Notes: generated by a model not told the origin, from the letters alone. A stretch of 64,000 bases of DNA from Streptomyces abikoensis (GCF_014648775.1 NZ_BMRT01000005.1:357447-421446); one strand, 5' to 3'. Shown: positions 1 to 8,466, counted from the first letter of the stretch. Numbers and translations: made by a program.

Positions 1-1637
1 CCCTCGGGGGCGCCGTAGGCGATGTTCTCCGCGATCGTGCCGCCGAAGAGCCAGGTGTCCTGGAGGACCATGCCGATGTGGGAGCGCAGCTCCTCGCGGG
101 ACATCTCGGCGACGTCGACGCCGTCGAGCGTGATGCGGCCCCCGTTGACCTCGTAGAACCGCATCAGCAGATTGACCATGGTGGTCTTGCCGGCGCCGGT
201 CGGGCCGACGATGGCGACGGTCTGGCCGGGCCGGACCGTCAGCGACAGGTCCTCGATGAGCGGGCGGTCGGGCTCGTAGCGGAAGGAGACCTTCTCGAAG
301 GAGACCTCGCCGCGCACCCGGTCGGGGCGGCGCGCGTCCGCCGGCTCGGCGGACTGCTCCTCCGCGTCCAGCAGCTCGAAGACGCGCTCGGCCGAGGCGA
401 CGCCGGACTGGACCAGGTTGGCCATGGAGGCCACCTGGGTCAGCGGCTGGCTGAACTGGCGCGAGTACTGCACGAACGCCTGGACGTCACCGATCGACAG
501 CGAACCGGTCGCCACGCGCAGACCGCCGACCACGGCGACGAGCACGTAGTTGAGGTTGCCGATGAACATCATCGCGGGCTGGATCAGGCCCGAGATGAAC
601 TGGGCCTTGAACCCGGCCTCGTAGAGCTCCTCGTTCTCCTTGCGGAACGTCTCGGCGGACTCCTTCTGCCGGCCGAAGACCTTCACCAGCGAGTGGCCGG
701 TGTACATCTCCTCGATGTGGGCGTTCAGCTTGCCCGTGGACTTCCACTGGGCGACGAACTGCGGCTGCGCCCGCTTGCCGATCCGGGTGGCGACGACGAT
801 CGACACCGGCACGGTCACCAGGGCGACCAGGGCCAGCAGCCAGGAGATCCAGAACATCATCGCCAGCACGCCGACGATCGTCAGCAGGGAGGCCATGATC
901 TGGCTGAGGGTCTGCTGGAGGGTCTGCGCGATGTTGTCGATGTCGTTGGTGGCCCGGGAGAGGACCTCGCCGCGCTGCTGCTTGTCGAAGTAGCTCAGCG
1001 GCAGCCGACCGAGCTTCTCCTCGACCTCCTCGCGCAGCCGGAACACGGCCTTCTGGACGACGTTCGTGGCGATGCGGGCCTGGACGAGCTGGAAGAGGGA
1101 CGAGCCCACGTAGATCAGCGTCGCCCACAGCAGTACGTTGCCGACGGCGCCGTAGTCGATGCCGTGGCCCGGGACGAAGTCGACGCCGGAGAGGACGTCG
1201 GCGATCTTGCCGTTGCCCTGCTGCCGCATCCGCTCCAGGACCTGGGCCTTGGTGGCGCCGGCCGGCATCTGGGAGCCGACGACACCGGCGAAGATCAGGT
1301 CGGTGGCGTGGCCGAGGACCTTGGGGCCGATGACGGCCAGCCCCACGCTGGCCACGCCGAGCGCCAGGGCGAGGGAGACGACGGCCCGCTCGGGGCGCAG
1401 CCGGGCGAGGAGCCGGCGGCCGGAGCCGGCGAAGTCCATGGACTTCTCGGTGGGCTGGCCGCCCATGAAGCGGGCCATGCCGACGGCGGGCGCGGGCCCT
1501 CTGCGCTGCGGGGCACCCGGTTTACCGCCCGATCCGCCCGGTTTTCCGTCCGGGCCGCCCGGTCCGCCCGGTTTCCCGTCCGGGCCGCCGGCGGCGGGCT
1601 CGGCGGGCTTCGCGGCGGGCTTCTCGAGGGACGTCAC
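1..1637 (-). CDS. ABC exporter subunit, permease-ATPase fusion (partial, C-terminus off the window)
   Basis: Second half-transporter of a probable heterodimeric ABC exporter in the membrane. The visible 545 codons hold a Gly/Pro/Lys-rich N-terminal extension (about residues 16-45), a type-1 exporter membrane domain (about 70-360) and the start of an ATPase domain with Walker A (GPTGAGKTT) and the Q-loop (MVLQDTWLF). The signature motif and Walker B lie beyond base 1. The GTG start is chosen because GTGA overlaps the stop of the upstream subunit by four bases, which indicates translational coupling. The substrate cannot be told from sequence; such pairs usually export drugs, lipids or peptides. 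The cut at the left edge is the window limit, not a gene defect. Confidence 0.88.
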   Translation of the reverse strand, partial: MTSLEKPAAKPAEPAAGGPDGKPGGPGGPDGKPGGSGGKPGAPQRRGPAPAVGMARFMGGQPTEKSMDFAGSGRRLLARLRPERAVVSLALALGVASVGLAVIGPKVLGHATDLIFAGVVGSQMPAGATKAQVLERMRQQGNGKIADVLSGVDFVPGHGIDYGAVGNVLLWATLIYVGSSLFQLVQARIATNVVQKAVFRLREEVEEKLGRLPLSYFDKQQRGEVLSRATNDIDNIAQTLQQTLSQIMASLLTIVGVLAMMFWISWLLALVALVTVPVSIVVATRIGKRAQPQFVAQWKSTGKLNAHIEEMYTGHSLVKVFGRQKESAETFRKENEELYEAGFKAQFISGLIQPAMMFIGNLNYVLVAVVGGLRVATGSLSIGDVQAFVQYSRQFSQPLTQVASMANLVQSGVASAERVFELLDAEEQSAEPADARRPDRVRGEVSFEKVSFRYEPDRPLIEDLSLTVRPGQTVAIVGPTGAGKTTMVNLLMRFYEVNGGRITLDGVDVAEMSREELRSHIGMVLQDTWLFGGTIAENIAYGAPE

Positions 1638-3367
1638 GCCGCCTCCTCCTCGGTGAGCTGGGAGAGCACGATCTCCCGGTAGGTCTCGTTCGTCCCCATC
1701 AGTTCGGTGTGGGTGCCCGTGCCGACGACCCGGCCCTCGTCGAGGACCACGATGCGGTCGGCGTCGCGGATGGTCGACACCCGCTGCGCGACGATCACCA
1801 CCGTCGCGTCCCCGGTCTCCCGCGACAGCGCGGCCCTCAGCCGGGCGTCCGTCGCGTAGTCGAGGGCGGAGAAGGAGTCGTCGAAGAGGTAGATCTCCGG
1901 CTTGCGGACCAGGGCCCGGGCGATCGCCAGGCGCTGCCGCTGGCCACCGGAGACATTGGTGCCGCCCTGGGAGATCGGCGCCTCCAGCATCCCGTCCATC
2001 GACTCGACGAACGCACGGGCCTGCGCGGTCTCCAGCGCCTGCCACAGCTCGTCGTCGGTCGCGTCGGGGCGTCCGTAGCGCAGGTTGGAGGCGACGGTGC
2101 CGGAGAAGAGGTACGGCTTCTGCGGGACGAGCCCCACGGCCGCCGACATCGCGGCCGGGTCCAGCTCCCGCACGTCCACGCCGTCGACGAGGACGGTGCC
2201 CCCGGTGGCGTCGAACAGCCGTGGGATCAGGCCCAGCAGGGTCGACTTGCCGCTGCCGGTGGAGCCGATGACGGCCGTGACCTCGCCGGGCCGGGCCACC
2301 AGGGAGACGTCGCGGAGCACCGGCTCCTCGGCACCCGGGTAGCCGAACTCCACCGCGCGCAGCTCCAGGTGACCGCGCCCCCGCAGCTCGGTCACCGGGA
2401 CGGCGGGCGGCGCCACGCTCGACTCCGTGGTCAGGACCTCCTGGATGCGCTCGGCGCAGACCTCGGCGCGCGGCACCATCATGAACATGAAGGTGGCCAT
2501 CATGATCGACATCAGGATCTGCATCAGATAGCTGATGAACGCCGTGAGCGCGCCGATCTCCATGCCGCCGTCACCGATCCGGTGCCCGCCGAACCACACG
2601 ACGGCGATCGAGGACAGGTTCACCACCAGCATCACGGACGGGAACATCAGCGACATCAGCCGTCCCGCGCGCAGCGAGACGTCCATCAGCTCGGTGTTGG
2701 CGCTCCTGAATCGTTTCCGCTCGTGATCGTCGCGGACGAACGCGCGGATGACGCGGATGCCCGAGATCTGCTCGCGCAGCACCCGGTTGACGGTGTCGAT
2801 GCGGGACTGCACCCCGCGGAACACCGGCCGCATCCGCCAGATGATCACGCTCACGATGGCCGCCAGGACCGGCACGATCACCAGCAGCAGCGAGGAGAGC
2901 GGCACGTCCTGCTGGACGGCCAGGACGATGCCGCCCGCGCACATGATCGGCGCCGACACCATCAGCGTGAACGCCATCAGGGTCAGCATCTGGACCTGCT
3001 GGACGTCATTGGTGGTGCGGGTGATCAGCGATGGCGCCCCGAACTGCCCCATCTCACGCGCGGAGAAGGACTGGACGCGGTCGAAGACCGCGGCGCGCAG
3101 GTCCCGGCCGACCGCCATGGCCGTCCGGGCGCCGTAGTACACGGCGCCGATCGCGCAGACGATCTGCGCGAGGGTCACGGCGAGCATCAGCCCGCCGGTG
3201 CTCAGGATGTATCCGGTATCGCCCTTGACGACACCCTTGTCGATGATGTCCGCGTTGAGATTGGGGAGGTAGAGAGTGGCGAGGGTCTGAACGAGCTGCA
3301 AGAGCACGATCAGCGCGATCGCTCCGGTATAGGGCCGCAAAGACGACCGTAGAAGTCGCACCAACAC
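1634..3367 (-). CDS. ABC exporter subunit, permease-ATPase fusion with degenerate Walker B
   Basis: First half-transporter of the heterodimeric exporter, 577 aa. The N-terminal ~310 residues carry six hydrophobic segments (first at about 15-35). The ATPase domain has Walker A (GSTGSGKST), Q-loop (LVPQKPYLF) and signature NVSGGQRQR. Walker B reads IYLFDDSFSALD, so the usual catalytic Glu is Asp. That substitution is known in one subunit of heterodimeric exporters such as BmrCD and TM287/288, where one ATP site is degenerate. The GTG start at 3367 is the first in frame before the hydrophobic region; its ribosome site is weak. It overlaps the next gene by four bases. Confidence 0.92.
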   Translation of the reverse strand: MLVRLLRSSLRPYTGAIALIVLLQLVQTLATLYLPNLNADIIDKGVVKGDTGYILSTGGLMLAVTLAQIVCAIGAVYYGARTAMAVGRDLRAAVFDRVQSFSAREMGQFGAPSLITRTTNDVQQVQMLTLMAFTLMVSAPIMCAGGIVLAVQQDVPLSSLLLVIVPVLAAIVSVIIWRMRPVFRGVQSRIDTVNRVLREQISGIRVIRAFVRDDHERKRFRSANTELMDVSLRAGRLMSLMFPSVMLVVNLSSIAVVWFGGHRIGDGGMEIGALTAFISYLMQILMSIMMATFMFMMVPRAEVCAERIQEVLTTESSVAPPAVPVTELRGRGHLELRAVEFGYPGAEEPVLRDVSLVARPGEVTAVIGSTGSGKSTLLGLIPRLFDATGGTVLVDGVDVRELDPAAMSAAVGLVPQKPYLFSGTVASNLRYGRPDATDDELWQALETAQARAFVESMDGMLEAPISQGGTNVSGGQRQRLAIARALVRKPEIYLFDDSFSALDYATDARLRAALSRETGDATVVIVAQRVSTIRDADRIVVLDEGRVVGTGTHTELMGTNETYREIVLSQLTEEEAA

Positions 3368-3479
3368 ACAAGAAGCCTATGCGAGCTGCTCTCGATGGGG
3401 CCTCTCCTTTACCGGGCGGGGACATGGCGGCCCCGGCACCCGTCATCATGGAGGCGGCAAGAAACCGAAAGGGGTCGCC

Positions 3480-3806
3480 GTGGCGACGACACACACGGCT
3501 CGTCCGGCACCGCTGCCGGCACAGCCGGGACCGACCGAGCCGGAGCCTCCGGCCGGCACGATCCGGTACTGGGCCGCGGCCAAGGCCGCCGCGGGCACGG
3601 CCGAGGAGCCGTACGCCGCGCGCACGCTCGCGGACGCGCTGGTCACGGCCCGGCGGACGCACGAGGCGGCGCCGGAGTTCGCGCGGGTGCTCGCGCGCTG
3701 CTCGTTCCTCGTGAACGGTGACCCCGTCGGCACGCGCGACCACTCGACGGTCCGACTCACCGAGGGCGGCACGGTCGAGGTGCTCCCGCCCTTCGCAGGA
3801 GGGTGA
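3480..3806 (+). CDS. MoaD/ThiS family sulfur-carrier-like protein
   Basis: Protein of 108 aa. After a Pro/Ala-rich N-terminal tail of about 25 residues it has a ubiquitin-like fold pattern (IRYWAAAKAAAG, then FLVNGDPVG and LTEGGTVEVLPPFAGG) ending in the Gly-Gly that is thiocarboxylated in MoaD and ThiS. Sulfur delivery to molybdopterin, thiazole or another pathway is possible; no partner (MoaE, MoeB, ThiG) lies nearby, so the pathway is open. The GTG start has a good AAAGGGG ribosome site. It is divergent from the ABC exporter and 10 bases upstream of the next gene, which suggests co-transcription. Confidence 0.75.
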   Translation: MATTHTARPAPLPAQPGPTEPEPPAGTIRYWAAAKAAAGTAEEPYAARTLADALVTARRTHEAAPEFARVLARCSFLVNGDPVGTRDHSTVRLTEGGTVEVLPPFAGG

Positions 3807-3816
3807 CCCCGGCAGC

Positions 3817-5019
3817 ATGAGCGAACAGCACCACCGCAATCCCTACGACCCGTACGACCAGCACGGGCAGTACCCGCAGTACGAGCCGCCGCCGCAGGGC
3901 TACGGGTCGTACGACTACGACTACGACGGGCAGCAGCAGACGCCGCACCAGCCGCAGCACCAGCCACAGCACCAGGCGCCGCAGCACCACCAGCCCGCCG
4001 CGTGGCCGCAGCCCCAGCAGGAGTACCAGCAGCACGACGAACCGCACACCCAGACCTGGCAGACCCAGAGCTGGGACACCCACAGCTGGCAGCGGCAGGA
4101 TCCCGCGCCCGCCTACGACGCGTCGTGGGACCGGGAGCCGTCCGGCCACGAGCCCACCGGCGCCGGGAGCGGAGCCCTGCCGGTGCCCCGCCCGGAGGGC
4201 GCGGTCGTGGCCGCGCCGGTCGCCGGCGAGGTGGCCGAGCGGCCGGTGGCCGCGGTGGCCCCGATGACCGCCGCCGAGAAGGCGAAGGCGGAGGGCCGCC
4301 CGCAGATCGTGTCGCCCGGCCTCCAGCCGGCGCTGATCACCGCCGTCCTCGCCGGGCTGCTGGCCGCCGCGGCGCCGCTGGCGCGGCCCGCGCTGGCCGT
4401 GCCCGTGGTGCTGCTCCAGGCGGTGACGGCGGCGGGCTGGTTCCGGCTGAACGGCATGTGGCCCGCCCGGCAGGGCATCGCGCTGGCCTTCCTCGGCGGC
4501 GTCGCCGCCGACGTCGGGCTGCTGGCCACCGACACGGCCAAGGCGCCGACGGTCCTCCTCGGCACCCTCGGCGTATGGATCCTGCTGGTCGTCGTCCTCC
4601 AGCTGCGCAGCCACGCCGGGGCGGACGAGCGGCTCTACGGGCTGACGGCGGCCACCGCCTCCTCCGCCCTGGCCGTCATGGCGGGCGGCCACCTGGCGGC
4701 CGACCCGGACGCCGTGGTGATCGGCGCGCTCGGCGTGGCCGCGGCCGTACTGGCCCGCGCCCTGCCGCTGCCGTCGGTCGCCGCGCCCGTCGTCGCGCTG
4801 ATCGCCGCGACGGGCGCGGGGATCGCGGGCGGCCAGCTGACCGGCTTCGGCCCCACGGCCGCGCTGCTCGGCCTGGCGGCCGGCGTCTGCGCCCTCGCCG
4901 GCCTGCGCGTCGCCAGCTACGACTACCCCTCGCGGTTCGTCCACATGACGGCGGGCGTGGCGCTTCCGCTGACGCTGGCCGCACCGGTCGTCTATGTCCT
5001 GGGGCGGGCCCTGGGGTAG
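3817..5019 (+). CDS. Integral membrane protein with Gln/His/Tyr-rich cytoplasmic N-terminus
   Basis: No function recognised. Of 400 aa, the first ~125 are low-complexity, rich in Gln, His, Pro, Tyr and Trp, with Asp-Pro-Tyr and Pro-Gln-His repeats, and look disordered. The remainder, from about residue 155, is a series of roughly eight hydrophobic segments rich in Ala, Gly, Val and Leu. The ATG at 3817 was chosen over upstream in-frame codons because those lie inside the ThiS-like gene and the region AGGAGGGTGACC gives a ribosome site. Proteins of this layout are common hypotheticals in Streptomyces. It may be co-transcribed with the ThiS-like gene. Confidence 0.78.
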   Translation: MSEQHHRNPYDPYDQHGQYPQYEPPPQGYGSYDYDYDGQQQTPHQPQHQPQHQAPQHHQPAAWPQPQQEYQQHDEPHTQTWQTQSWDTHSWQRQDPAPAYDASWDREPSGHEPTGAGSGALPVPRPEGAVVAAPVAGEVAERPVAAVAPMTAAEKAKAEGRPQIVSPGLQPALITAVLAGLLAAAAPLARPALAVPVVLLQAVTAAGWFRLNGMWPARQGIALAFLGGVAADVGLLATDTAKAPTVLLGTLGVWILLVVVLQLRSHAGADERLYGLTAATASSALAVMAGGHLAADPDAVVIGALGVAAAVLARALPLPSVAAPVVALIAATGAGIAGGQLTGFGPTAALLGLAAGVCALAGLRVASYDYPSRFVHMTAGVALPLTLAAPVVYVLGRALG

Positions 5020-5028
5020 GGGTTGACG

Positions 5029-5171
5029 CCCCGGTCCCGCCCTTTCACCGTTTCCTGGGGCTCCGCCCCAGACCCCGGTCCTCAAACGCCGGACGGGCTG
5101 AAATCAGCCCGTCCGGGGGGGCGCGAGGGGGCGGAGCCCCCGGAAGAAACGGTGAAAGGGCGGGACCGGGG
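5029..5171. repeat. Large intergenic inverted repeat with inner hairpin
   Basis: The left arm starting at 5029 and the right arm ending at 5171 share an identical 26-base outer segment in inverted orientation (CCCCGGTCCCGCCC, then TTTCACCGTTTC), followed by matching GGGGCTCCGCCCC cores. Between them lies a second hairpin at 5091-5114 (GGACGGGCTGA stem, AA loop). It follows the stop of the membrane protein and could terminate transcription, but its size and layout resemble the dispersed intergenic elements common in Streptomyces. Confidence 0.8.
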
Positions 5172-5282
5172 CAAGATCCCCCAACCGGTTACAAACCGGT
5201 GACACCCGGCGCGGTCACCCACCGACCCACCCCGGTTAGGCTCACGGGAAAGCCTGACACCGAGTGGGGGACCGACGAACCG

Positions 5283-5993
5283 ATGCGCGCGATACGAGCA
5301 CTGCTCATCACCGCCATAGTCCTGGCGGCCCTCTTCGTGGCCGCCGACCGCGCCGCGGTCTACTTCGCCGAGAACCAGGTCGCCGACAAGATCCGCAGCA
5401 GCCAGAACCTCTCCGGCACCCCGGACGTCTCCATCAAGGGCTTCCCCTTCCTCACCCAGGTCGCGAGCTCCCGGCTCGACGAGGTCGAGATCAAGCTCGA
5501 CGGCGGCGTCACCGCCGGCGCGGGCGACCGCTCCATCAAGGTGAGCGGCTTCGACGCCACCCTCCACGACGTCCGCGTCGACAGCAGCTACACCTCCGCC
5601 ACCGCCGGCCGCGCGAGCGGCACCGCGCACCTCACCTACGAGGAGCTGACCAAGGCCACCGGCGACCCCGACGTCGGCGTCGGATACGGCGGCAAGGACG
5701 CCACCGGCGGCAACCAGGTGAAGGTCTCCGGCAAGGTCACCGTCATGGGCCAGACGTCGCAGCAGAACGTGATCTCCACCGTGACGGTCGTGAACGGCGA
5801 CACCGTCCGGGTCCGGGCCAACGAGGTCCCCTCGCAGGGCATCCCCGGCCTGGAGCGGAAGATCCGCGAGAAGACCGACTTCGACCGGAAGATCACGGGC
5901 CTGCCCCGGGGCATCAAGCTCGACACGGTCGTCGCGACGCCCAACGGCGTCGACATCACCCTCACCGGCACCGACGTCAACCTGGCGGGCTGA
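5283..5993 (+). CDS. DUF2993 (LmeA-like) exported protein
   Basis: Protein of 236 aa with an N-terminal hydrophobic segment (residues about 7-23, uncleaved anchor or signal) followed by a DUF2993 domain (VSIKGFPFLTQVASSRLDEVEIKLDGG). LmeA in mycobacteria is a phospholipid-binding periplasmic protein linked to mannan/lipomannan elongation; here only the family is supported. The ATG start follows GTGGGGGACCGACG. It stands alone, 112 bases after the large inverted repeat and upstream of the sulfur module. The sequence after the anchor is rich in Val, Thr and Gly, as in beta-rich lipid-binding folds. Confidence 0.78.
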   Translation: MRAIRALLITAIVLAALFVAADRAAVYFAENQVADKIRSSQNLSGTPDVSIKGFPFLTQVASSRLDEVEIKLDGGVTAGAGDRSIKVSGFDATLHDVRVDSSYTSATAGRASGTAHLTYEELTKATGDPDVGVGYGGKDATGGNQVKVSGKVTVMGQTSQQNVISTVTVVNGDTVRVRANEVPSQGIPGLERKIREKTDFDRKITGLPRGIKLDTVVATPNGVDITLTGTDVNLAG

Positions 5994-6138
5994 ACCCCCG
6001 CGTCCACGCTACGAGACGCCTCCGTCCGCACGTCAGTCCAATTGGGCCGACGAAAGGGCCGGACGGGGGCCGACGAGCCCCCCGGGAAGCTCAGTATCCC
6101 GCCATGCGAGATTTTTCGTCTCATTATCCGGCACCCCG

Positions 6139-6174
6139 GTGACAGGGCTCCCGCCCCTCCCTACGATCGCCCTT
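6139..6174 (+). promoter_or_regulatory. Promoter of the sulfur leader peptide, probably leaderless transcript
   Basis: A -35 hexamer GTGACA (6139-6144) and a -10 hexamer TACGAT (6162-6167) are separated by 17 bases. Transcription would start about seven bases after the -10, at or next to the ATG of the leader peptide at 6175. No ribosome site precedes that ATG, in keeping with a leaderless mRNA. Confidence 0.6.
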
Positions 6175-6255
6175 ATGAAGCGACAGGCGGATCTCACCAA
6201 GCGGCGGGCAGTGGACCTGTGCCGCGTGGCCGCCATGCTGTGTCGCCGTGTCTGA
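6175..6255 (+). CDS. Cys-containing leader peptide upstream of the sulfurtransferase operon
   Basis: A 26-residue ORF, Lys/Arg-rich, ending LCRVAAMLCRRV before the stop. Short peptides with this Cys-Arg/Leu-Cys-Arg-Arg ending are found upstream of sulfur-assimilation genes in actinobacteria, and related mycobacterial upstream ORFs mediate cysteine-responsive attenuation. Here it sits 143 bases ahead of a sulfurtransferase gene, directly after a plausible promoter, with no ribosome site. Stalling at the two Cys codons (TGC at residue 16, TGT at residue 23) under cysteine shortage is the likely mechanism; this is inference. The following 143-base leader would carry the responding structure. Confidence 0.7.
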   Translation: MKRQADLTKRRAVDLCRVAAMLCRRV

Positions 6256-6398
6256 CGGGGCCCGCTTACCGGACCCCTTTCCGGCCCCTCGGCCGCCTCC
6301 CCGCACCACCGCTCCACCCGCCGCGCGGTGCCGCACGCGTACGCACCGCGTCCCGCACCGCCCGCCGGCACACCGCAACTGCCCCGGAGGAGATCAGC

Positions 6399-7244
6399 AT
6401 GAGCCGCAGTGACGTCCTGGTGGACGCCGACTGGGTCCAGGCCCGCATCGACGAAGGCCACCCCAAGACCGTCATCGTCGAGGTGGACGAGGACACGTCC
6501 GCGTACGACAAGAACCACATCAAGACCGCCATCCGGATCGACTGGAAGACCGACCTTCAGGACCCGGTCCGCCGCGACTTCGTCGACCAGGCCGGATTCG
6601 AGAAGCTGCTGTCCGAGAAGGGCATCGCCAACGACGACACCGTCGTCCTCTACGGCGGCAACAACAACTGGTTCGCGGCCTACGCCTACTGGTACTTCAA
6701 GCTCTACGGCCACCGGGACGTGAAGCTCCTCGACGGCGGCCGCAAGAAGTGGGAGCTCGACTCCCGCGACCTGGTCGCCGAGGTGCCCAAGCGCCCCCAC
6801 ACCGCCTACCGGGCCCAGCCGCAGGACCTGTCCATCCGCGCCTTCCGCGACGACGTCGTGGCCGCGATCGGCGAGCTGAACCTCGTCGACGTCCGCTCCC
6901 CCGACGAGTTCAGCGGCAAGCTGCTCGCCCCGGCGCACCTCCCGCAGGAGCAGTCGCAGCGCCCGGGTCACGTCCCGACCGCGCGCAACATCCCGTGGTC
7001 GAAGTCGGCCAACGACGACGGCACGTTCAAGTCCGACGACGAGCTCACGGAGCTCTACCGGGGCGCGGGCGTGGACTTCGGCAAGGACACCATCGCCTAC
7101 TGCCGCATCGGCGAGCGCTCGGCGCACACCTGGTTCGTCCTCCACGAGCTGCTGGGCCAGGCCAACGTCCGCAACTACGACGGCTCCTGGACCGAGTACG
7201 GCTCCCTGGTCGGCGTGCCGATCGCGCTCGGCGCCGACAACTGA
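6399..7244 (+). CDS. Thiosulfate sulfurtransferase (two-domain rhodanese)
   Basis: Transfers sulfane sulfur from thiosulfate to a thiophilic acceptor such as cyanide or thiols. The 281 aa contain two rhodanese domains; the first (about 5-125) is non-catalytic and the second (about 140-275) carries the active-site loop CRIGERS with Cys235. It matches the actinobacterial CysA/SseA-type family in length. The ATG is preceded by GGAGGAGATCAGC. The next gene is sseC, the same pairing as cysA2-sseC2 in Mycobacterium tuberculosis, and the Cys leader peptide upstream suggests control by cysteine supply. Confidence 0.93.
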   Translation: MSRSDVLVDADWVQARIDEGHPKTVIVEVDEDTSAYDKNHIKTAIRIDWKTDLQDPVRRDFVDQAGFEKLLSEKGIANDDTVVLYGGNNNWFAAYAYWYFKLYGHRDVKLLDGGRKKWELDSRDLVAEVPKRPHTAYRAQPQDLSIRAFRDDVVAAIGELNLVDVRSPDEFSGKLLAPAHLPQEQSQRPGHVPTARNIPWSKSANDDGTFKSDDELTELYRGAGVDFGKDTIAYCRIGERSAHTWFVLHELLGQANVRNYDGSWTEYGSLVGVPIALGADN

Positions 7245-7273
7245 GCCTCCCGCGCCAACGGAAAGGAACGCAC

Positions 7274-7564
7274 ATGTGTGGAGCGAAGGCAGGCGGCCCC
7301 GACGCCTCGACCGCCAAGGCCGGTGAGACCACCATCCAGGGCTCGGTGACCCGCGACGGCGAGCCCGTCACCGGCTATGTCCGGCTGCTGGACTCGACCG
7401 GCGAGTTCACGGCGGAGGTGCCCACGTCCGCGACCGGGCAGTTCCGCTTCTACGCGGCCGAGGGCACGTGGACGGTCCGCGCGCTCGTCCCGGGCGCCAC
7501 GGCCGACCGCAAGGTCGTGCTCACGGAGAAGGGCGCCCTGGTGGAGGTCGCCATCGCCGTCTGA
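7274..7564 (+). CDS. sseC: SseC family protein (DUF1416)
   Basis: Small 96-aa protein of the SseC/DUF1416 family, found next to rhodanese genes in actinobacteria. The body (VTGYVRLLDSTGEFTAEVPTS, then FRFYAAEGTWTVRALVPG) looks like a small beta-sandwich similar to carboxypeptidase-regulatory-like domains. N-terminal MCGAKAG holds the only Cys. Biochemical role is not established; association with sulfur transfer is by context. It starts with ATG after GAAAGGAA, 29 bases after the sulfurtransferase, so the two are an operon that ends at the tandem hairpins at 7572-7646. Confidence 0.88.
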   Translation: MCGAKAGGPDASTAKAGETTIQGSVTRDGEPVTGYVRLLDSTGEFTAEVPTSATGQFRFYAAEGTWTVRALVPGATADRKVVLTEKGALVEVAIAV

Positions 7565-7571
7565 GCGAGCC

Positions 7572-7646
7572 GCGGGTCCGTAGGACCCGCCGGGACTCGA
7601 AGGGCCGCACCCCGGGGTTGGACGCCTTGCGGGGGTGCGGCCCTTC
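7572..7646 (+). terminator. Tandem hairpin terminator after sseC
   Basis: Two hairpins in a row: GCGGGTCC/GGACCCGC (7572-7590, loop GTA) and a perfect 15-base stem GAAGGGCCGCACCCC (7599-7613) with its complement at 7632-7646 and an 18-base loop. No U-tract follows, as is usual in Streptomyces. The second arm would fall inside an N-terminally extended reading of the next gene, which argues for that gene's shorter start. Confidence 0.8.
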
Positions 7647-7679
7647 GCGCGCGCCCGCCCGGAGTCGTACCGTGAAGGT

Positions 7680-7964
7680 GTGCTCGCGAGGCGTAAGCAC
7701 CTCTACTTCGCCATGATGGGGACCTGCGTCTTCCTCTTCGTCATGGCGTGGGCCGTCGTGCGCCTGTGGTCGGTGCCGGCCGCCGTGGGGCTGTGCCTGT
7801 TCGCCATGGTCATCCCGCCCGTCGCGGCCGTCGTCGCGAACCGCCGGGGGCCCGACGACCGCTGGTGGGACGATCCGTCGGGCGACCCGAAGTCGGACGA
7901 GTGGTGGGACGAGCTGGACGGCAAGCGCCGCGAGGGCCCACGCGACCCGTGGGGACGGGACTGA
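7680..7964 (+). CDS. DUF3099 small membrane protein
   Basis: Protein of 94 aa from GTG at 7680 (VLARRKHLYFAMMG). Two hydrophobic segments (about residues 9-27 and 33-52) are followed by a conserved acidic, Trp-rich tail (DDRWWDD, DEWWDELDG). This matches the DUF3099 family of actinobacteria, function unknown. An in-frame GTG at 7635 would add 15 residues but lies in the terminator of the preceding operon, so it was not used. A TACCGT hexamer ends six bases before the GTG, so the transcript may be leaderless. Confidence 0.75.
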   Translation: MLARRKHLYFAMMGTCVFLFVMAWAVVRLWSVPAAVGLCLFAMVIPPVAAVVANRRGPDDRWWDDPSGDPKSDEWWDELDGKRREGPRDPWGRD

Positions 7965-7975
7965 GGACCAGGGGA

Positions 7976-8347
7976 CTAGTAGACGAGTGCCTGCGTGCCG
8001 TCCGCCATCGCCTCGCTGACGAACACCTGCGCGCCCGCGATCCGGGCGCCCTCGATCAGGTCCTTCTCCTCGATCCCGCGCCGCGCCGCGCACTGCGTGC
8101 ACAGCGTGATCAGCCCGCCCCCGGCGAGGATCCCGTCGATGAGGTCCGGCAGCGGCGCCGCGTGCGGCAGCTCGAACTCCGCGGCGCGCCCGGGCAGCGC
8201 GAACCACGACGACTCCCCCGTCAGCCACAGCGACACCTCGACGCCGCTGGCCACGGCCACGGCCGCCACCGTGAACGCCTGCGAGCACCGCTCGGGCGCG
8301 TCCGCGCCCGCCGTCACCTTGATCACGAGCTTCTTCGCGTTCGCCAT
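7976..8347 (-). CDS. DsrE family protein
   Basis: Protein of 123 aa with the DsrE/DsrF-like alpha/beta fold: KLVIKVTAGADAPERCSQAFTVAAVAVASGVEVSLWL at the N-terminus and a CTQCAARRGI segment with two cysteines near residue 85. Members take part in sulfur relay or are of unknown role. It is convergent with the DUF3099 gene. The ATG at 8347 was preferred to the GTG at 8356 because a TAGAGT hexamer (8360-8355) lies exactly seven bases upstream, as in leaderless Streptomyces promoters. The neighbouring rhodanese supports, but does not prove, a sulfur role. Confidence 0.75.
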   Translation of the reverse strand: MANAKKLVIKVTAGADAPERCSQAFTVAAVAVASGVEVSLWLTGESSWFALPGRAAEFELPHAAPLPDLIDGILAGGGLITLCTQCAARRGIEEKDLIEGARIAGAQVFVSEAMADGTQALVY

Positions 8348-8466
8348 GCCGGTCACTCTAGGCCGACGGGACGGGCAACCTCACAGCGCCGCCCCCGGGG
8401 CGGCCGACTAGACTCCTGTCCGGTCCGTACCGACATAGATCTCCACTCCGACCGAGGAGCGCGCTC

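Noticed and set aside
78..3352. Two long plus-strand frames (534 and 547 codons) over the ABC exporter
   Set aside because: They mirror the minus-strand ABC genes, give His/Arg/Asp-rich sequences with no fold, and have no ribosome sites.
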